A stretch of DNA of 29,657 nt from Brachionus plicatilis. Taxonomy: Eukaryota > Rotifera > Eurotatoria > Ploima > Brachionidae. The stretch lies in the NCBI GenBank assembly GCA_010279815.1, contig QEOQ01000626.1, forward strand, positions 597,372 through 627,028, read 5' to 3'. How positions within the stretch are numbered: position 1 is the first letter of the stretch; each line of letters starts with the position of its first letter. Shown here piece by piece: positions 1 to 11,713 of this stretch. The translations under genes were made by a program, and so were the position numbers. The notes under the pieces were generated by a model. That model was not told the DNA's origin and made no database searches. It saw only the letters and a program-made list of their open reading frames with translations.

Positions 1-329
1 CTGAAAAAATTAAACATAATGAAGATTTAGTTTTTTGTTTTAGTTTATGAATTGCAAAATGTTTCAAAATAATGTTTGGATTATTTAGATGTTGAAACAT
101 GGTTTTATGTAAATTTGTTTTTGTTGGCATTTTTTTTCCATTTACTACAAGAAAAATTATGTTCCATTTTAGATTTGAAAAAATAAAATAAAATATCTTG
201 TCAGTTTTAATTATTTTTAAAGATTCAGTAAGAATATCTTGACCAAATTTACATATCATTACAGTATTTGATTTAAAAAAAGGAAATTTTTATTTCAAAA
301 ATGATAGAAATATTTTGAATGATAAAATT
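1..329. other. AT-rich flank, no gene seen
   Basis: No open frame with protein-like composition was found here. On the minus strand it holds the likely 3' end of the neighbouring membrane-protein gene: an AATAAA polyadenylation hexamer reads at 294-289, 36 bases past that stop codon. Confidence 0.6.
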
Positions 330-743
330 CTATTTTTTTTCAAAATTTGATGTTGTTTCTGTTGGATGTCTGACTGTGGTTCGTTTATTGTCCGACGATT
401 TTGGAGTTCTCGATTTCCTTTTTAGTCGAAATATTTTCTTTTTAAAAATATATCTCAAACAACAACAAAATTTCCATTTTGATATATCTACACATGTTTC
501 TGTAAAGCAGTTTTCATAGTAAAAATTTACATACATTAGCAGTCCTAAGACTGAGACCATAAAAAAAACACCACCAAAATAATAATTTCCACCAACAGTT
601 TCCATGTTAAAGCTAGCCGTTCTATTACGAAATGCACTTACTTTATGGCCACTGTTTACCAGATTTAAAAATGTTCTATTAGATGTGGTAGATTTGGTAA
701 AATTGAATACCAAAATTGACAAAATGTCACTTTCATTTGGCAT
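330..743 (-). CDS. Single-pass membrane protein, paralogue A (137 aa), unknown family
   Basis: I do not recognise the family. The open frame runs further upstream, but only from a TTG; the first ATG is at 743 and gives MPNESDILSILVFNF, which lines up residue for residue with the start of the paralogue at 5613-6011, so I choose it. Visible parts: an N-terminal segment of about 50 residues with sequons at N14 (NFT), N22 (NRT) and N40 (NRT); one membrane helix near residues 54-76; then NC-x-TETC-x-DISK, a CCC cluster at 93-95 and a basic tail. The sequons suggest an outside N-terminus and a cytoplasmic tail whose cysteines could be acylated; this is inference. Single exon, with AATAAA 36 bases beyond the stop. 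Conservation with the paralogue in the membrane helix and cysteine motif is the main evidence that it is a real gene. Confidence 0.7.
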   Translation of the reverse strand: MPNESDILSILVFNFTKSTTSNRTFLNLVNSGHKVSAFRNRTASFNMETVGGNYYFGGVFFMVSVLGLLMYVNFYYENCFTETCVDISKWKFCCCLRYIFKKKIFRLKRKSRTPKSSDNKRTTVRHPTETTSNFEKK

Positions 744-3132
744 TATGAATCTTGTCCATAAATTCAAAATTGTTTTTAAATCTAAATTTTTTTATTAAAA
801 TTAATGAAAAATGTAAAAATTATAAAGTGAGAAAAAAATTTTATTTCGGTTTACTTTTTAAGAAAAATAATGTCGTGTCATTCTTTTTTACAACTCAATT
901 CCTTGATTGAAAAAAATTTCAATTAAAAAAGTGTTGCAAATTTTTGTAATTATTATTAACTAAATCGACAAAAATACTATGTAATCAATCCTTTTCCAAA
1001 ATAGATGGAAATTGTGATTATGATAAGCAGTGAGAAAACTAAAATCAAAAGAGTCAGAATTCTAGAAATTCAGTAAAAAATAACATAACACAGTGATAGA
1101 AATTATAAAGTAAAAGTTAAGTACTAATTTTAAAAAATGAGGAAAATACTGTTTTATCAATTGGTAAAGTCTGCTAATCTTCGACAAAATCTCTATGAGA
1201 TACACTATCGCTAAGTTTTCTAAAAAATTTTCTTATAAAACTTTTTTCTATAAACAAGATTTAATTTTTTTTAAATGATTGAATTAAGTTATAAAATAAA
1301 TTTAAAAAAAAATATATTAATAATTTTAATGTTATATAAAATATTCACAAAATTTAATATTCAATAAATTTTAAAGAAATATAAGATAAATTTTTTAAGT
1401 TTTAGTCAAATTACAAAGAAAATTATTAATTTAAAATTTCAAGATTATCTCAGATCCATGTATTCACTCTCGAGAATTTGACGCCTAAAATTTTTTTCCA
1501 ACCAAATAAAACAAATGCTTGCCTAATATTAAATTAATTGAAAAATAATCGACTTAGATATTCTACTTATTTTCTGGGTCGTTATTTAGTTATTATCATT
1601 ATCAGCGTAATTATATAAAAATAATTGATGGGTTTTGAGAATGATTTTGCTAATTCTATTTTTAAAAAGATACAGCGAGAAAAAATTGACTTTACAAAAA
1701 TAAAATTTTTCTTTTGCTTCTAAAATTTTAAATTAAATTAATTACATCTTAAATATACGTCTTAAACAATTTCAAAATTTCTTTATAATTTATTCTAAGT
1801 TTTTCATTACAATACAATCCTTCGGGAAATAAACACAAAAAGTGAGTTAAATTATAAGCTAAAGTGATTTTGATTATTTTAAAACGTTTTGAAAATTTAA
1901 GTGTTTGGAAAAAATTGAGAAAAATAATTAAGTCCTAAAAATGAAGAATCATATTTATAGAGTTGAATTTTATTTCAAAAGAAATTTCACTATTTTCAAG
2001 TCACGAATCGTCTAAATAAATATTTTCCAAAAATATTTTTTAAAAAGAGCATTTTTTTAATTAAAAACATGATGATTCAACAGACACTTCTATTAAATTA
2101 GTTTAATTAATTGAATTATATTTGAATTCAGATTATTCTAAATACTTGTTGAATGAGAAAAATTAATTTTTTAACAAGAGGATTTATCATCAAAAAGGAT
2201 TTTGAATATATAAAAAAAATAATTAGCTGTATTCAGAAATTCGAAATCCCGAAATATAAATAAATAGAAAAAATAGATTTAAAAAAAATGAACATGAGTA
2301 TAGGAATAAAGTTATAAGTTAACAAAAATAACAAAAATTTTAATTTAAATAATATGTTTATATTAAATACAAATAATAAAATTATATCATATGTTTTTAA
2401 AGTAAATTTTGGTTAATTTGTTTAAGTAGAAAAATTCATAGTGCAAGAATAAATATTCTAATAATTTTTTTTATCAGAAAAAGTTTAAACCTAAATTTTT
2501 ATGATTTATCTTTCAAAAAAAATAGGTTAATTTATTTCATAGGGAAAAAAAAAATTGGATTAATTTAAAGCTTTTCTTTGATTTTTATTGAAATTTTTTT
2601 TTTTTATATAAAAGTTAATAAATATAAAGATTTAATTTTGAAAATATTCAGTCAGAAACAAATAATACTTAATTTTCTGATAATTAAATATTTTAAAATT
2701 TCTACTACAGTTATAAAATAGAAAAATCCAATAAATGGTAAAATTTTTATTGGTCAAAATCTCCCGGAAAATATTATGAACCAATATACAAGAGAAAAGA
2801 CATATTGTCAATGATTTGATTAAAAACCAGCATCTGGATATATAAAAAAGATTATCATTTTGCCTTATCTAAACTTTTTTCGAATTATTGTAAAGATGTA
2901 ATTCCAAGATTAAAAAAGGAAAAAATAAAATTACATTATAAAGAAAAAAAAAATAAAATTTCACTACTTTTTATTCCTTTTTAATATTATTTTCTTTTTA
3001 CATAATATCAATTATATTTAATAAATGAATCTTTTTTGTCTCAGAGTCATTTTCATGCATCTTTATTGAAAATTTATTAATAATTAAAGATTTATTCGAA
3101 TTATTTTGTTTATCGATTCAATAATCTAACTT
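744..3132. other. AT-rich intergenic stretch
   Basis: About 2.4 kb with no supported gene. It consists of A/T runs, short poly-A and poly-T tracts and dense stop codons in all frames. The first bases hold the promoter and 5' leader expected for the membrane-protein gene that starts at 743 on the minus strand, but no TATA or initiator motif can be told apart in this composition. Confidence 0.5.
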
Positions 3133-3412
3133 TAAATCGACTAATTTTTTTTAGTCGACTATTAAATCGACCAATTTTTTTGGTCTCTTCAATTTATGGT
3201 ATTTTTTATTTTTTATTTTACTTTAAATCTTAAATTTTAAATCAATTTAAAAACCTTTTATATTAATAAATAATATTTTTTGCTTTCCTAACTTTATATT
3301 TCGAGATAAATTAGAAGTATTATAGTCATCTTGAAAAAAATTATTCGATTTAATAATCGACTAAAAAAAATTAGTCTATTTAATAGTCGACTAAAAAAAA
3401 TTAGTCGATTTA
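3133..3412. repeat. Foldback repeat with TCGACTAA arrays
   Basis: The left arm near 3133-3183 carries alternating TAAATCGACTAA and TTAGTCGACTATTAAATCGA blocks. The right arm near 3343-3412 carries the same blocks reverse-complemented, with few mismatches. The arms are built from short direct and inverted copies of the same 8-10 base word, with about 160 bases between them. A further ATCGATTGGAGTCGATTA segment follows at about 3424-3442. No target duplication was found, so element ends are uncertain; it could be a MITE or a foldback satellite. Confidence 0.6.
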
Positions 3413-5612
3413 TTAATTTTGTCAATCGATTGGAGTCGATTACAAACACTACTTTTAATGTTAAATCAATAATGTAGATGACAAAAATATCAAATAAAAA
3501 TTTTTATTGCAATCTAACCTGAATTTTATTTAATTTTATTTTACTTTTTTACATTGCTAGTTAAGCGTAATTTTTAAAAATAAATAAAAATGATAATAAA
3601 AGTGAGGGCACTACTCACTTTAAAAGAGGCGTATAAACACGATTTAAAAGCATTTAATTTAAAAAAACTCAAAAAGGAAGACTCATAAAAATTATTACAT
3701 TTTGTTTTTATTTTCTAATCAACTTTTTTATTATTTATTTCAATTTCCACCAATAATGGTGATGTAAAAAAACTAAATAAAACGAGAACAAAAATTAAGT
3801 AAAATTTTTAAGTAAATTCTAAATTCTAAATGAATGAATCTTTTAAAACATTTGATAATGATAATAAAGATTAATTTTAGAATTTAAATCCCGATGCTAG
3901 CATTGAACCTTCTACTTTCTTTTTGAATGAATAGTACACCAAAAATCTGGCTACATGGATTTAATTATCTCATTGTTTTTTAATGAAACTTTCTTAAATT
4001 TTTTAAAATTTCACTTTTTTTTAGTGAAATTAATTCAATAAATATTATCCGAATATTTACCAGCATAAACTAAAATAAAGCCTTTACGCTAATTAATGGT
4101 TTTACCAACATAAAGCTTAATTCTATTGCGTACCAGAACTTGGGCTTTCAGTCCTTTCAACATGATTTGGGTTTATTGCCAAATTATCACTCTAAATGTT
4201 TTTTTCACTCTAGATGTTTTTTCACAATTCTAATGAAAAGAGTTCCTTTTTATCTAAAACCAAAATAATTAATCCACTTCGACTACACATGACGCCGTTT
4301 GTTAAAATAATGATGGGATGCTGCAGTTCCGTTTTTTCTCCCATTCAAGCCCGTGCAGATTTTTCTTTATATAAAATTCCTGTTATTTCTTTTTTTAATT
4401 CAATTTTTGGTCTGAATTTATTTATTTGTTTAAAATAAAATGGAAAATGGTCTAAAAATATATTTGATAAAATGAAAATAAATAAACAAAATAAAGTAAT
4501 TTGGGCAAAGAGAATTTAAGGAACTTGTTAAGGAATCAATTTATCATTATAATGGAAATTAAGTTTGTAAACTACTAGATATAAAGATTATCACACAAGA
4601 AATAAATTAGCAATACAAGATATAATAACAATTCAATATTTGTTACTGTTTTTTATTAACAAAATTATAGAATAATGTAATAAATTGACTAAGGAAGCAA
4701 TGTGAGCCAAAACAATGTTTAAAAGCTCAAATTGATCATAAGATGTCAATACTAAAATTAGGACTGCAAAAGTCACAAATATCCAAGCACCTTTACTTTA
4801 AATCTTTCATAAAGTCAGTTGTCTAATAATTTAAAGTCTTATTTACAAAATTTTTTTCAATTTTTATTTTTAAATAAAATCGTTGTAAATTAATAATAAA
4901 TATTTTCTAATTAAAATTTATTTGCATTCTCTCAACACTTAAAAGGCTTTTTATTCTTTGTAACTATAAACTATAAACTCAATTAATTTTAGCAAACTAG
5001 TTTTTAAAAATAAATGTTAAAAAACTTGATTTAAAAGCTAATGATTAGAGCTTCTAAATGAATCCAAAAATATCTTTAATTTAAAAATGGTTCAGGAAAA
5101 ATTTTGAAAAAAATGCCAACTTGACACTGCCCCTCCTTTGAGGATTAAAAAAAATTCCAATTTTTAACAAAATTTATCTAATGACGTTTTTGTTTTTTTT
5201 AATAAAATTTTGGAAAAAAATTTATTTATCCCTTGACATTTCAAAGGCTAAAATCAACTGCAATTGTACCGTCCTCTCAATTCCATTTTTTAACCTCTTA
5301 AAGAAAAATTTTTGAAAATAAGTTAATTAAATATGATAGTCAATTTTCAAAATTTTATTAAAACTATAAGGTGAATCAATTAATGAACTTGTACAGTGGT
5401 ACCATTGTTGCTTGATTTAGGAAAACGTCATAAATAATAAATAACAAAAAATAGTTCTCATTATCGGTTAGTTGTATAATTAAAAAAAATTTAACATTAA
5501 AGATAAAGCCTTTAAAAAATCAATTAAAAATAGTTTGTAGTATCCAAATATTGGTTGATGTTAATCATTTTTATTTTAAAAGTTGATAAAAAATAATATT
5601 TTGGAAAAAATG
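3413..5612. other. AT-rich intergenic stretch
   Basis: No gene can be supported. Slightly less AT-rich patches at about 3885-3960 and 4080-4400 contain short protein-like frames on the minus strand (for example about 24 codons beginning MLKGLKAQVLVRN near 4163) that may be decayed transposon pieces. The AATAAA for the membrane-protein gene at 5613-6011 reads on the minus strand at 5575-5570. Confidence 0.45.
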
Positions 5613-6011
5613 CTAAACCGCTTGGGGAATGTAAGACGTTTGAAGTGACTTTTCAATTCCAATACTTTTGCTTGGTTCTTGACTTTGTTGATTCCCATTA
5701 AGACTTTCTTCGTACACCAAAAAACATTTAATACAAGAGCACACTGGCAATTTGGAAATGTCTTCACATGTATCTGTCAAACAGTTATCATGATATAAAT
5801 TTACATACAGCAAGAGAATTATCACTGCTATCATAAATACAACACCTGCTATGTAATAATTTCCGCTGGTAGATACACGATGAGGATCGTTAGTGTAAAC
5901 ATGCAGTGAGCTGTTAGCTCTCAATAAATTAAATAACTTGTATCTTTTATAATGATTTATAATTGAAATGTTGAACATGATTATTGATAGGAAATTACTT
6001 CCTGGGTTCAT
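5613..6011 (-). CDS. Single-pass membrane protein, paralogue B (132 aa), unknown family
   Basis: This is the paralogue of the 330-743 gene, on the same strand about 5 kb away. Starting from ATG at 6011 the two align from the first residue: shared LSI at 8-10, FN-[FI]-[TS] at 13-16 (a sequon in both), GNYY-x2-GV-x-FM leading into the membrane helix (about residues 52-73), then YVN-x-Y-x2-NC-x-T-x-TC-x-DISK and C-x-C. Another sequon, NSS, is at 33-35. The cytoplasmic tail after residue 96 has diverged fully and is polar and serine-rich here rather than basic. Single exon, with AATAAA 38 bases beyond the stop. The pattern, conserved membrane segment and cysteine motif with divergent tails, fits two functional genes from an old duplication. 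The function is unknown. Confidence 0.75.
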   Translation of the reverse strand: MNPGSNFLSIIMFNISIINHYKRYKLFNLLRANSSLHVYTNDPHRVSTSGNYYIAGVVFMIAVIILLLYVNLYHDNCLTDTCEDISKLPVCSCIKCFLVYEESLNGNQQSQEPSKSIGIEKSLQTSYIPQAV

Positions 6012-6914
6012 TCTGAAGATAAAGCACGACTAACATAGCGGGATTTCATTATGAATTTTTGATGTATCTAAATCAAGGGAATAGATTCTAAAATAAATAA
6101 TCAATATTCAATCTTATTAAATTTAGCAAATTTAAAGATTAATTTTAAAGCATAAAATTATGTAAAAATTAAATTTAAAAATTTTTTTCCAGTCAATTTT
6201 GAGCACAAACACCTTTTGAATAATTGATAAATCTTTTTTTTAGTCGAGGAAGAAAATTTTGACACGACATTTTTTGAGAAAAAAAGTCTTTTGGGAATAT
6301 TTTTTGATTAGGGAAATAGCTCCACTCAAAATCATCAAGTAGTTTAGGAAATTCGTAAAATTTCAATGTAAATTTTTTTTATAATTAATTAAGGTAAATG
6401 TGTATTAAAAGAGCTTAATTAGAGAAAACAAATTTTTCAATTCACGCATCTTCCCGATAGATGACTTTTTAAATAAACAAACACTCCTTGAAATTATTTA
6501 AAATTTAAATTATTGGCTCCATTTATTCAGGAAAACTTTTTATTTCCGAATTAGTCGTGTTTTTTTTAAATAAAATTTTTAGTTTAAATAAAACAGCAGT
6601 AAATTTTTTCTCTATTTTTTAAACTACCTGGCTTTTATTATTGAAATGATCTGAAATTTATTTTATTAAATTAAAAGAGATCTGTTTATTGTTTTATTTT
6701 GTATCAAAATTATCCAAGAAAATGATAATTTCTTAATCCTAAAACATTTTAATAAAAAGGATTTTTTTTATAAAAATAATTTTTTTATTTTTTTCAAAAT
6801 TTAATTTATTATATTCTAAAATATCCACAATTTCTTTAAAAAAATTCTTAACATTTCAAGCAAAAAATGAAGGAAAGTGGAATTTAGGTAGAATATCTTG
6901 ACATCATTTGATGT
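6012..6914. other. AT-rich intergenic stretch
   Basis: Promoter side of the minus-strand membrane-protein gene. It contains A/T runs only, with no open frame of note and no recognisable regulatory motif. Confidence 0.45.
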
Positions 6915-6995
6915 ATCCCATTCCGATGTATTACAGGCTTCGCTTTAGGTGTAGTCTACACTAGTATCGCCGAAGTATTTGACAAAGAATGGGAT
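6915..6995. other. Nested hairpin, possible structured RNA
   Basis: An 81-base, GC-richer island in very AT-rich DNA has three nested pairings with nearly the same centre (6955-6957): ATCCCATTC (6915-6923) with GAATGGGAT (6987-6995), CTTCG (6938-6942) with CGAAG (6971-6975), and GTGTA (6949-6953) with TACAC (6957-6961) around a three-base loop. Nested, separated stems of this kind suggest a folded RNA such as a small-RNA precursor, or a very short palindromic transposon remnant. It does not match a tRNA cloverleaf. The strand cannot be decided. Confidence 0.4.
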
Positions 6996-9470
6996 TTGAA
7001 GCTTATTATTATTTATTTTCAATTTACGCCAATTCTGGTGATGATAAAATTTTAAAATAAAAGTATTTTAAAGAAAAAAATTAATTAAAATTGAGGAGAA
7101 ATGAACGTTTAAGTTCATTTTTATCCGAAAGAAATTTAAAAAAAAAATCAATAAATGTTTATTCACATGATTATTTTAACATTTTAGATTTTATAAAAAG
7201 AAATTATTTATAAATAAAAAAAATATATATATAATAAAAAATTTTATATTTGTAACTTATTTTTAATTTGAAGTTTAATTATTTCAGCAAGCAGATATCA
7301 TAAAATGAATTAATTTATTTTCTATGATTTCTATCATTTTTTCGAATTATATAAATGATTTAGCAACTATTTTCTATTTAGGTAATTTATGAGTCAAATT
7401 TCCGAGAAAACATTCATAGATTAGTAGGCATTAAAGTTCCTGAGGGTATATTTTTAGGGAAAAAATCGAAATTATTTAAATGATTCGATTCAGAATAAAA
7501 ATTTTTATTCATAGTATAAGGATTTTTATCTATACTTTTTTCCTTTTAATTTATTTTTATTTTATCTTATTTAACTTTATTTTCATTTATATTTTCTATA
7601 TATTTTTATTCTGTCTGGGTCAAATTCTTTTTTACAAGATTTTTTTTTCAAACCTAATAAAAATTTAGAGTATTTTTTAGAAACAAAATAATAAAGAATT
7701 TTTCACTTTCTTGACTAATAATTAAATACTAGATAAAGTGCCGTACTATAATTATGCAAAGGTAATTTTCTTTTCAACAAAACCATTAATTAAGCTCTTT
7801 TTGGCCTAAATACACTACGAATTATAATGCCAGACCCAAAAAATTTGAATTATTTAAAATATGTTAAATTTAAAAATTAATTTTTATAATTTGTTTAAAT
7901 TAAGATTTTACGATATTAGAAATATCAGAAACCCTGTTGTCACCTGAACCTATCATTTATAGTTTAGATAGTACTATTTAGCTATTTTCTCTTTCACTTT
8001 GAGATTCAAAAATGAGAAAAATTATTTTTCCTGGTGGCGATCTTCAAGTTCAAAATTATTTAAAATTTGAACAAATAAATTGTGCACTTATGCCATTTGA
8101 TTTTATAAAAAAATTAATTTTAAATAATTTTTACTTAAAATAAATTAAATAAAAGAGAAAAGTTGTACGATAATTTTTGTCAAATTACGGATATTAACGT
8201 AAAATATGATAAAATCCTTGTATCAAATCGCTGGTGTAATGATCAAATTATTTATTTTAACTAAGTTTCTATGAATCTTAATTTAAATAGCTTAATCTGT
8301 CTTTATACGAAAAAAGTATTAATCACCACTCAATTTATTACGAAAAAGATTTTGAATGCTATTGTTATTATTTTAAATAAAAATTAAGAAAAATTGATAT
8401 CTTTTACAAAGAAAATGATTTCTCTGTGTTAGATATAAAACTAATGGAAACAGGCGATGATGAGATCCTAAATGAAGCTTTGGGAAAAAATTTTATATTC
8501 TTATTTTGCTTTTAATTATTAATCTTCTAGGAAAGGTGAATTTAGCTAGGCCACTTGAGCAAAAAAAAATTGGAATTTTACTTGTCTATCGATGCATGGT
8601 GCACTTAAGTGCCAGGAAAAGATTAAACTATTATTCTCACACATAAAAACTATAAGATCGAACTAAAATTTTAGTCATGTTTAATTTAAAATACGGGAAA
8701 AAAATTCTAAAAAATTGATTTTTTATGTAAATAATTTACGTAAGGAGGTAAATTAAATACATCTCATTAATTCTAATAGTAAAAAGTATTCCAATCAATT
8801 AAATTAAATGTAAAAACATCATGTCATTAGTTTTCTTAGCTATTTGTTCAACACCACACGATGTTAAAAAAAAAACTAAAAAAAATTTGAGGTAGACAAA
8901 ATAAAAAGTAAATTTTTTTTTAACTCAAAATTTTTGAATCCGATTTAAAATCTTCGCTTAAAATAGCTCAATTCTAGCAACAAAAAAATACACGACTTTT
9001 TCAACTAACCTTAAAAGTGTTGTTTTGAATTGTTGGTGATGAATGTCAAAAAGCATTAAAATTTCTAAAATAAACTGAAAAATTATTGACTATTGAATAG
9101 TGATAATTTTTAAAAGCTAATTAAAAAAACAAAAAGCAAACTGAAAATATAGTTTATCAGTATGGAATAAATTTTCAAAAAATAGACTTGATTAACTATT
9201 TTTATTCAAAAATATTTAAGTGAAAACATAAATGTAAAAGTCATAAAAACAAGATTAGAAGAATTCAATTAAAAATGAGAAAATAAGGCCAATAAGTAGT
9301 TGGTTTATATTGAATGCTAAGTTTCGACAAAAAAATTAAAATAGCTTATTACATTGGAATAGTTTTATTTCTATAGACTTCCTAAATACTATTTGAATAA
9401 TTGAATGAAGATATCAACAAAATTCTTATTAAATTTGTTTATACTACTGAGCATGGTGTTTATCATTTGA
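6996..9470. other. AT-rich intergenic stretch
   Basis: No gene can be supported. The open frame at 7480-7668 is a run of I, F and Y codons expected from A/T composition. A short coding-like frame of about 35 codons at 8409-8512 (plus strand, with METGDDEILNEALGKN) follows a possible TTTACAAAG acceptor, but no partner exon was found. Confidence 0.45.
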
Positions 9471-9665
9471 TTATTTTTTGTTGTTTTTGGCTGAGGCAAC
9501 AAACATTCGTATAAAAAAATCAAATATTCTATGTTTGATTAATATAATTAATATGTAAAACAGCACCAGGCCGAATAACACAATCAAATAGCTTAAGATA
9601 AACTTAATTCCTGCATTTTTAATTGATCTATTTATATGATCCAGTGATGACGCTGAGTTGCTCAT
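9471..9665 (-). CDS. Small membrane protein, 64 aa, unknown family
   Basis: The open frame extends upstream only from a TTG, so the first ATG (9665) is taken as the start, giving MSNSASSLDHINRSIKNAG. A sequon (NRS) lies at residues 12-14, then one long hydrophobic helix at about 20-43 that is rich in L, I, F and V, followed by a basic stretch KHR and a lysine-rich end (AKNNKK). Codons in the polar segment (GAC, GAT, AGC) look more gene-like than the surrounding noise. Like the two paralogues at 330-743 and 5613-6011, it is a minus-strand single-exon gene with an outside sequon and one membrane pass, but the cysteine motif is missing, so kinship is not shown. It could be a chance frame, since hydrophobic codons are A/T-rich. 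Confidence 0.4.
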   Translation of the reverse strand: MSNSASSLDHINRSIKNAGIKFILSYLIVLFGLVLFYILIILIKHRIFDFFIRMFVASAKNNKK

Positions 9666-10401
9666 TTCTTCAATCAATAAATATTTTAAATAAAGTTTTT
9701 TTATCAAATATGAAGACTTATAGAAATGCGCCAAATAAATTCTGAGCGCTACTTAATTATTAAAATCTACAATTACTTAATCACTGATATTTCACTGATT
9801 TATGACTTGAAATTCATATTATAGCATCTAAAAAAATCCGCAAAACAAATAATTAAATTTTTGAAGAAAAAATGTTTATGAATCTTTTTGACACTTAAAA
9901 AACACCGAAATATATTTTTTAATAATATATTTTTTGACAAATTGTCACTTTTGAATTGAATTAAAAAATTTATACCTATGTTGCACAAAACCTCTTCATT
10001 TTAGATTCTTTAATTAAATTATAAACTTACCCTAAATCCTGCCCAGAAAGGATATCTTCATAAGATTTTATTTAAGACCAGTATAAGATAATTCATCTGT
10101 TGTCAATCAAACCATTAAAATCTAGCATGTATCTATTTTTAATAAATAAATTATGCTTACTTAATGATTTCCAGACTCAATGTAACTTTTATGTACTTTG
10201 TGAAGTTTTCAAGTTGTAAATGCTTAAAAAAAGAAATTACGAGTATACTTTATAGAATATTAAAGAATAAAAATAGATCTGACGACCAAACGCAACTTTT
10301 ATTTTTTAATTAAAAAATAAAAATCTTTATTTTAAGTTAAAGAAAACTGAACAAAAACAAACCATAAAAAAAATAAACCATAGTTTAACCAAGTGAAAGA
10401 T
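9666..10401. other. AT-rich intergenic stretch before the gap
   Basis: No supported gene. The 62-codon frame at 9800-9988 on the minus strand has the K, I, F and N bias expected by chance. The sequence stops at the assembly gap. Confidence 0.4.
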
Positions 10402-11106
10402 NNNNNNNNNNNNNNNNNNNNNNNNNNNNNNNNNNNNNNNNNNNNNNNNNNNNNNNNNNNNNNNNNNNNNNNNNNNNNNNNNNNNNNNNNNNNNNNNNNN
10501 NNNNNNNNNNNNNNNNNNNNNNNNNNNNNNNNNNNNNNNNNNNNNNNNNNNNNNNNNNNNNNNNNNNNNNNNNNNNNNNNNNNNNNNNNNNNNNNNNNNN
10601 NNNNNNNNNNNNNNNNNNNNNNNNNNNNNNNNNNNNNNNNNNNNNNNNNNNNNNNNNNNNNNNNNNNNNNNNNNNNNNNNNNNNNNNNNNNNNNNNNNNN
10701 NNNNNNNNNNNNNNNNNNNNNNNNNNNNNNNNNNNNNNNNNNNNNNNNNNNNNNNNNNNNNNNNNNNNNNNNNNNNNNNNNNNNNNNNNNNNNNNNNNNN
10801 NNNNNNNNNNNNNNNNNNNNNNNNNNNNNNNNNNNNNNNNNNNNNNNNNNNNNNNNNNNNNNNNNNNNNNNNNNNNNNNNNNNNNNNNNNNNNNNNNNNN
10901 NNNNNNNNNNNNNNNNNNNNNNNNNNNNNNNNNNNNNNNNNNNNNNNNNNNNNNNNNNNNNNNNNNNNNNNNNNNNNNNNNNNNNNNNNNNNNNNNNNNN
11001 NNNNNNNNNNNNNNNNNNNNNNNNNNNNNNNNNNNNNNNNNNNNNNNNNNNNNNNNNNNNNNNNNNNNNNNNNNNNNNNNNNNNNNNNNNNNNNNNNNNN
11101 NNNNNN
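10402..11106. other. Assembly gap (705 N)
   Basis: Every base is N. Nothing can be said about its content, and the length may be an estimate. Any apparent frame through it is an artefact. Confidence 1.
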
Positions 11107-11713
11107 TTTTTTAAATTTTAAATATTATATTACATTATAATTTAAGATTCCAGCTTTAAGGAGCTTTTTTTTTTATTAGATACAAAGATTTAGTAGCATT
11201 CGAATAAAAAGAATCAATTTTTGACATTTCTTTTTAGATCTTGAAAAATTCTTATTCAGATATTGAAGGCCGAGTGTTCGTAATAAAAATGATGAACTCT
11301 CAGATCATCCTAGTCATCATGAAACAAAATAAAATCAAATTAGTATTAAACCACTTAAATTATTTTTAATTGATAAGAAAAAATTTATTTATTTCACGTG
11401 CTAATTAGTTTTTTAAAAGAAAAAGATTTTCCAGGGGTATTATCTTTGGAGGTATAGTAAAATTTCAAGTAAATATTCAATATGAATAAACATTGATGTG
11501 TTTTTGCAGTAACAGTCGTAAGATGGGTCCACAGATGAAATAAATTGGAACATATTTTGCTTCATTTACTTCATAAGTCTGCAAAAAATCTATGCAATTC
11601 TCTGAAAAACTGGAGGCTTTTAAAGGATTTTAAAGTTTTTTGCTTTAACAGACTAGTATACTTGTCATTGAGGACCGATTAAGACTTCTATTATTTGATT
11701 TTTATGGAATATT
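11107..11713. other. AT-rich stretch, no gene seen
   Basis: No open frame of note and no recognisable motif. The last 8 bases, GGAATATT at 11706-11713, look like one side of a decayed target duplication of the adjacent foldback element. Confidence 0.4.

Noticed and set aside
319..798. Plus-strand frames at 319-519 and 604-798
   Set aside because: They are antisense to the membrane-protein gene, which has a conserved paralogue on the minus strand.
5390..5410. Possible mariner end, TA CAGTGGTACCATTG
   Set aside because: No partner end; CAGTGGTA alone is too short to count.
7480..7668. 62-codon frame rich in I, F and Y
   Set aside because: Composition is exactly what T-rich DNA gives; no polar pattern, no homologue recognised.
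8409..8512. Coding-like frame with METGDDEILNEALGKN
   Set aside because: No start, no donor and no partner exon; too short to list as a gene.
10393..11121. A 242-codon open frame
   Set aside because: It is almost entirely unsequenced bases (10402-11106).
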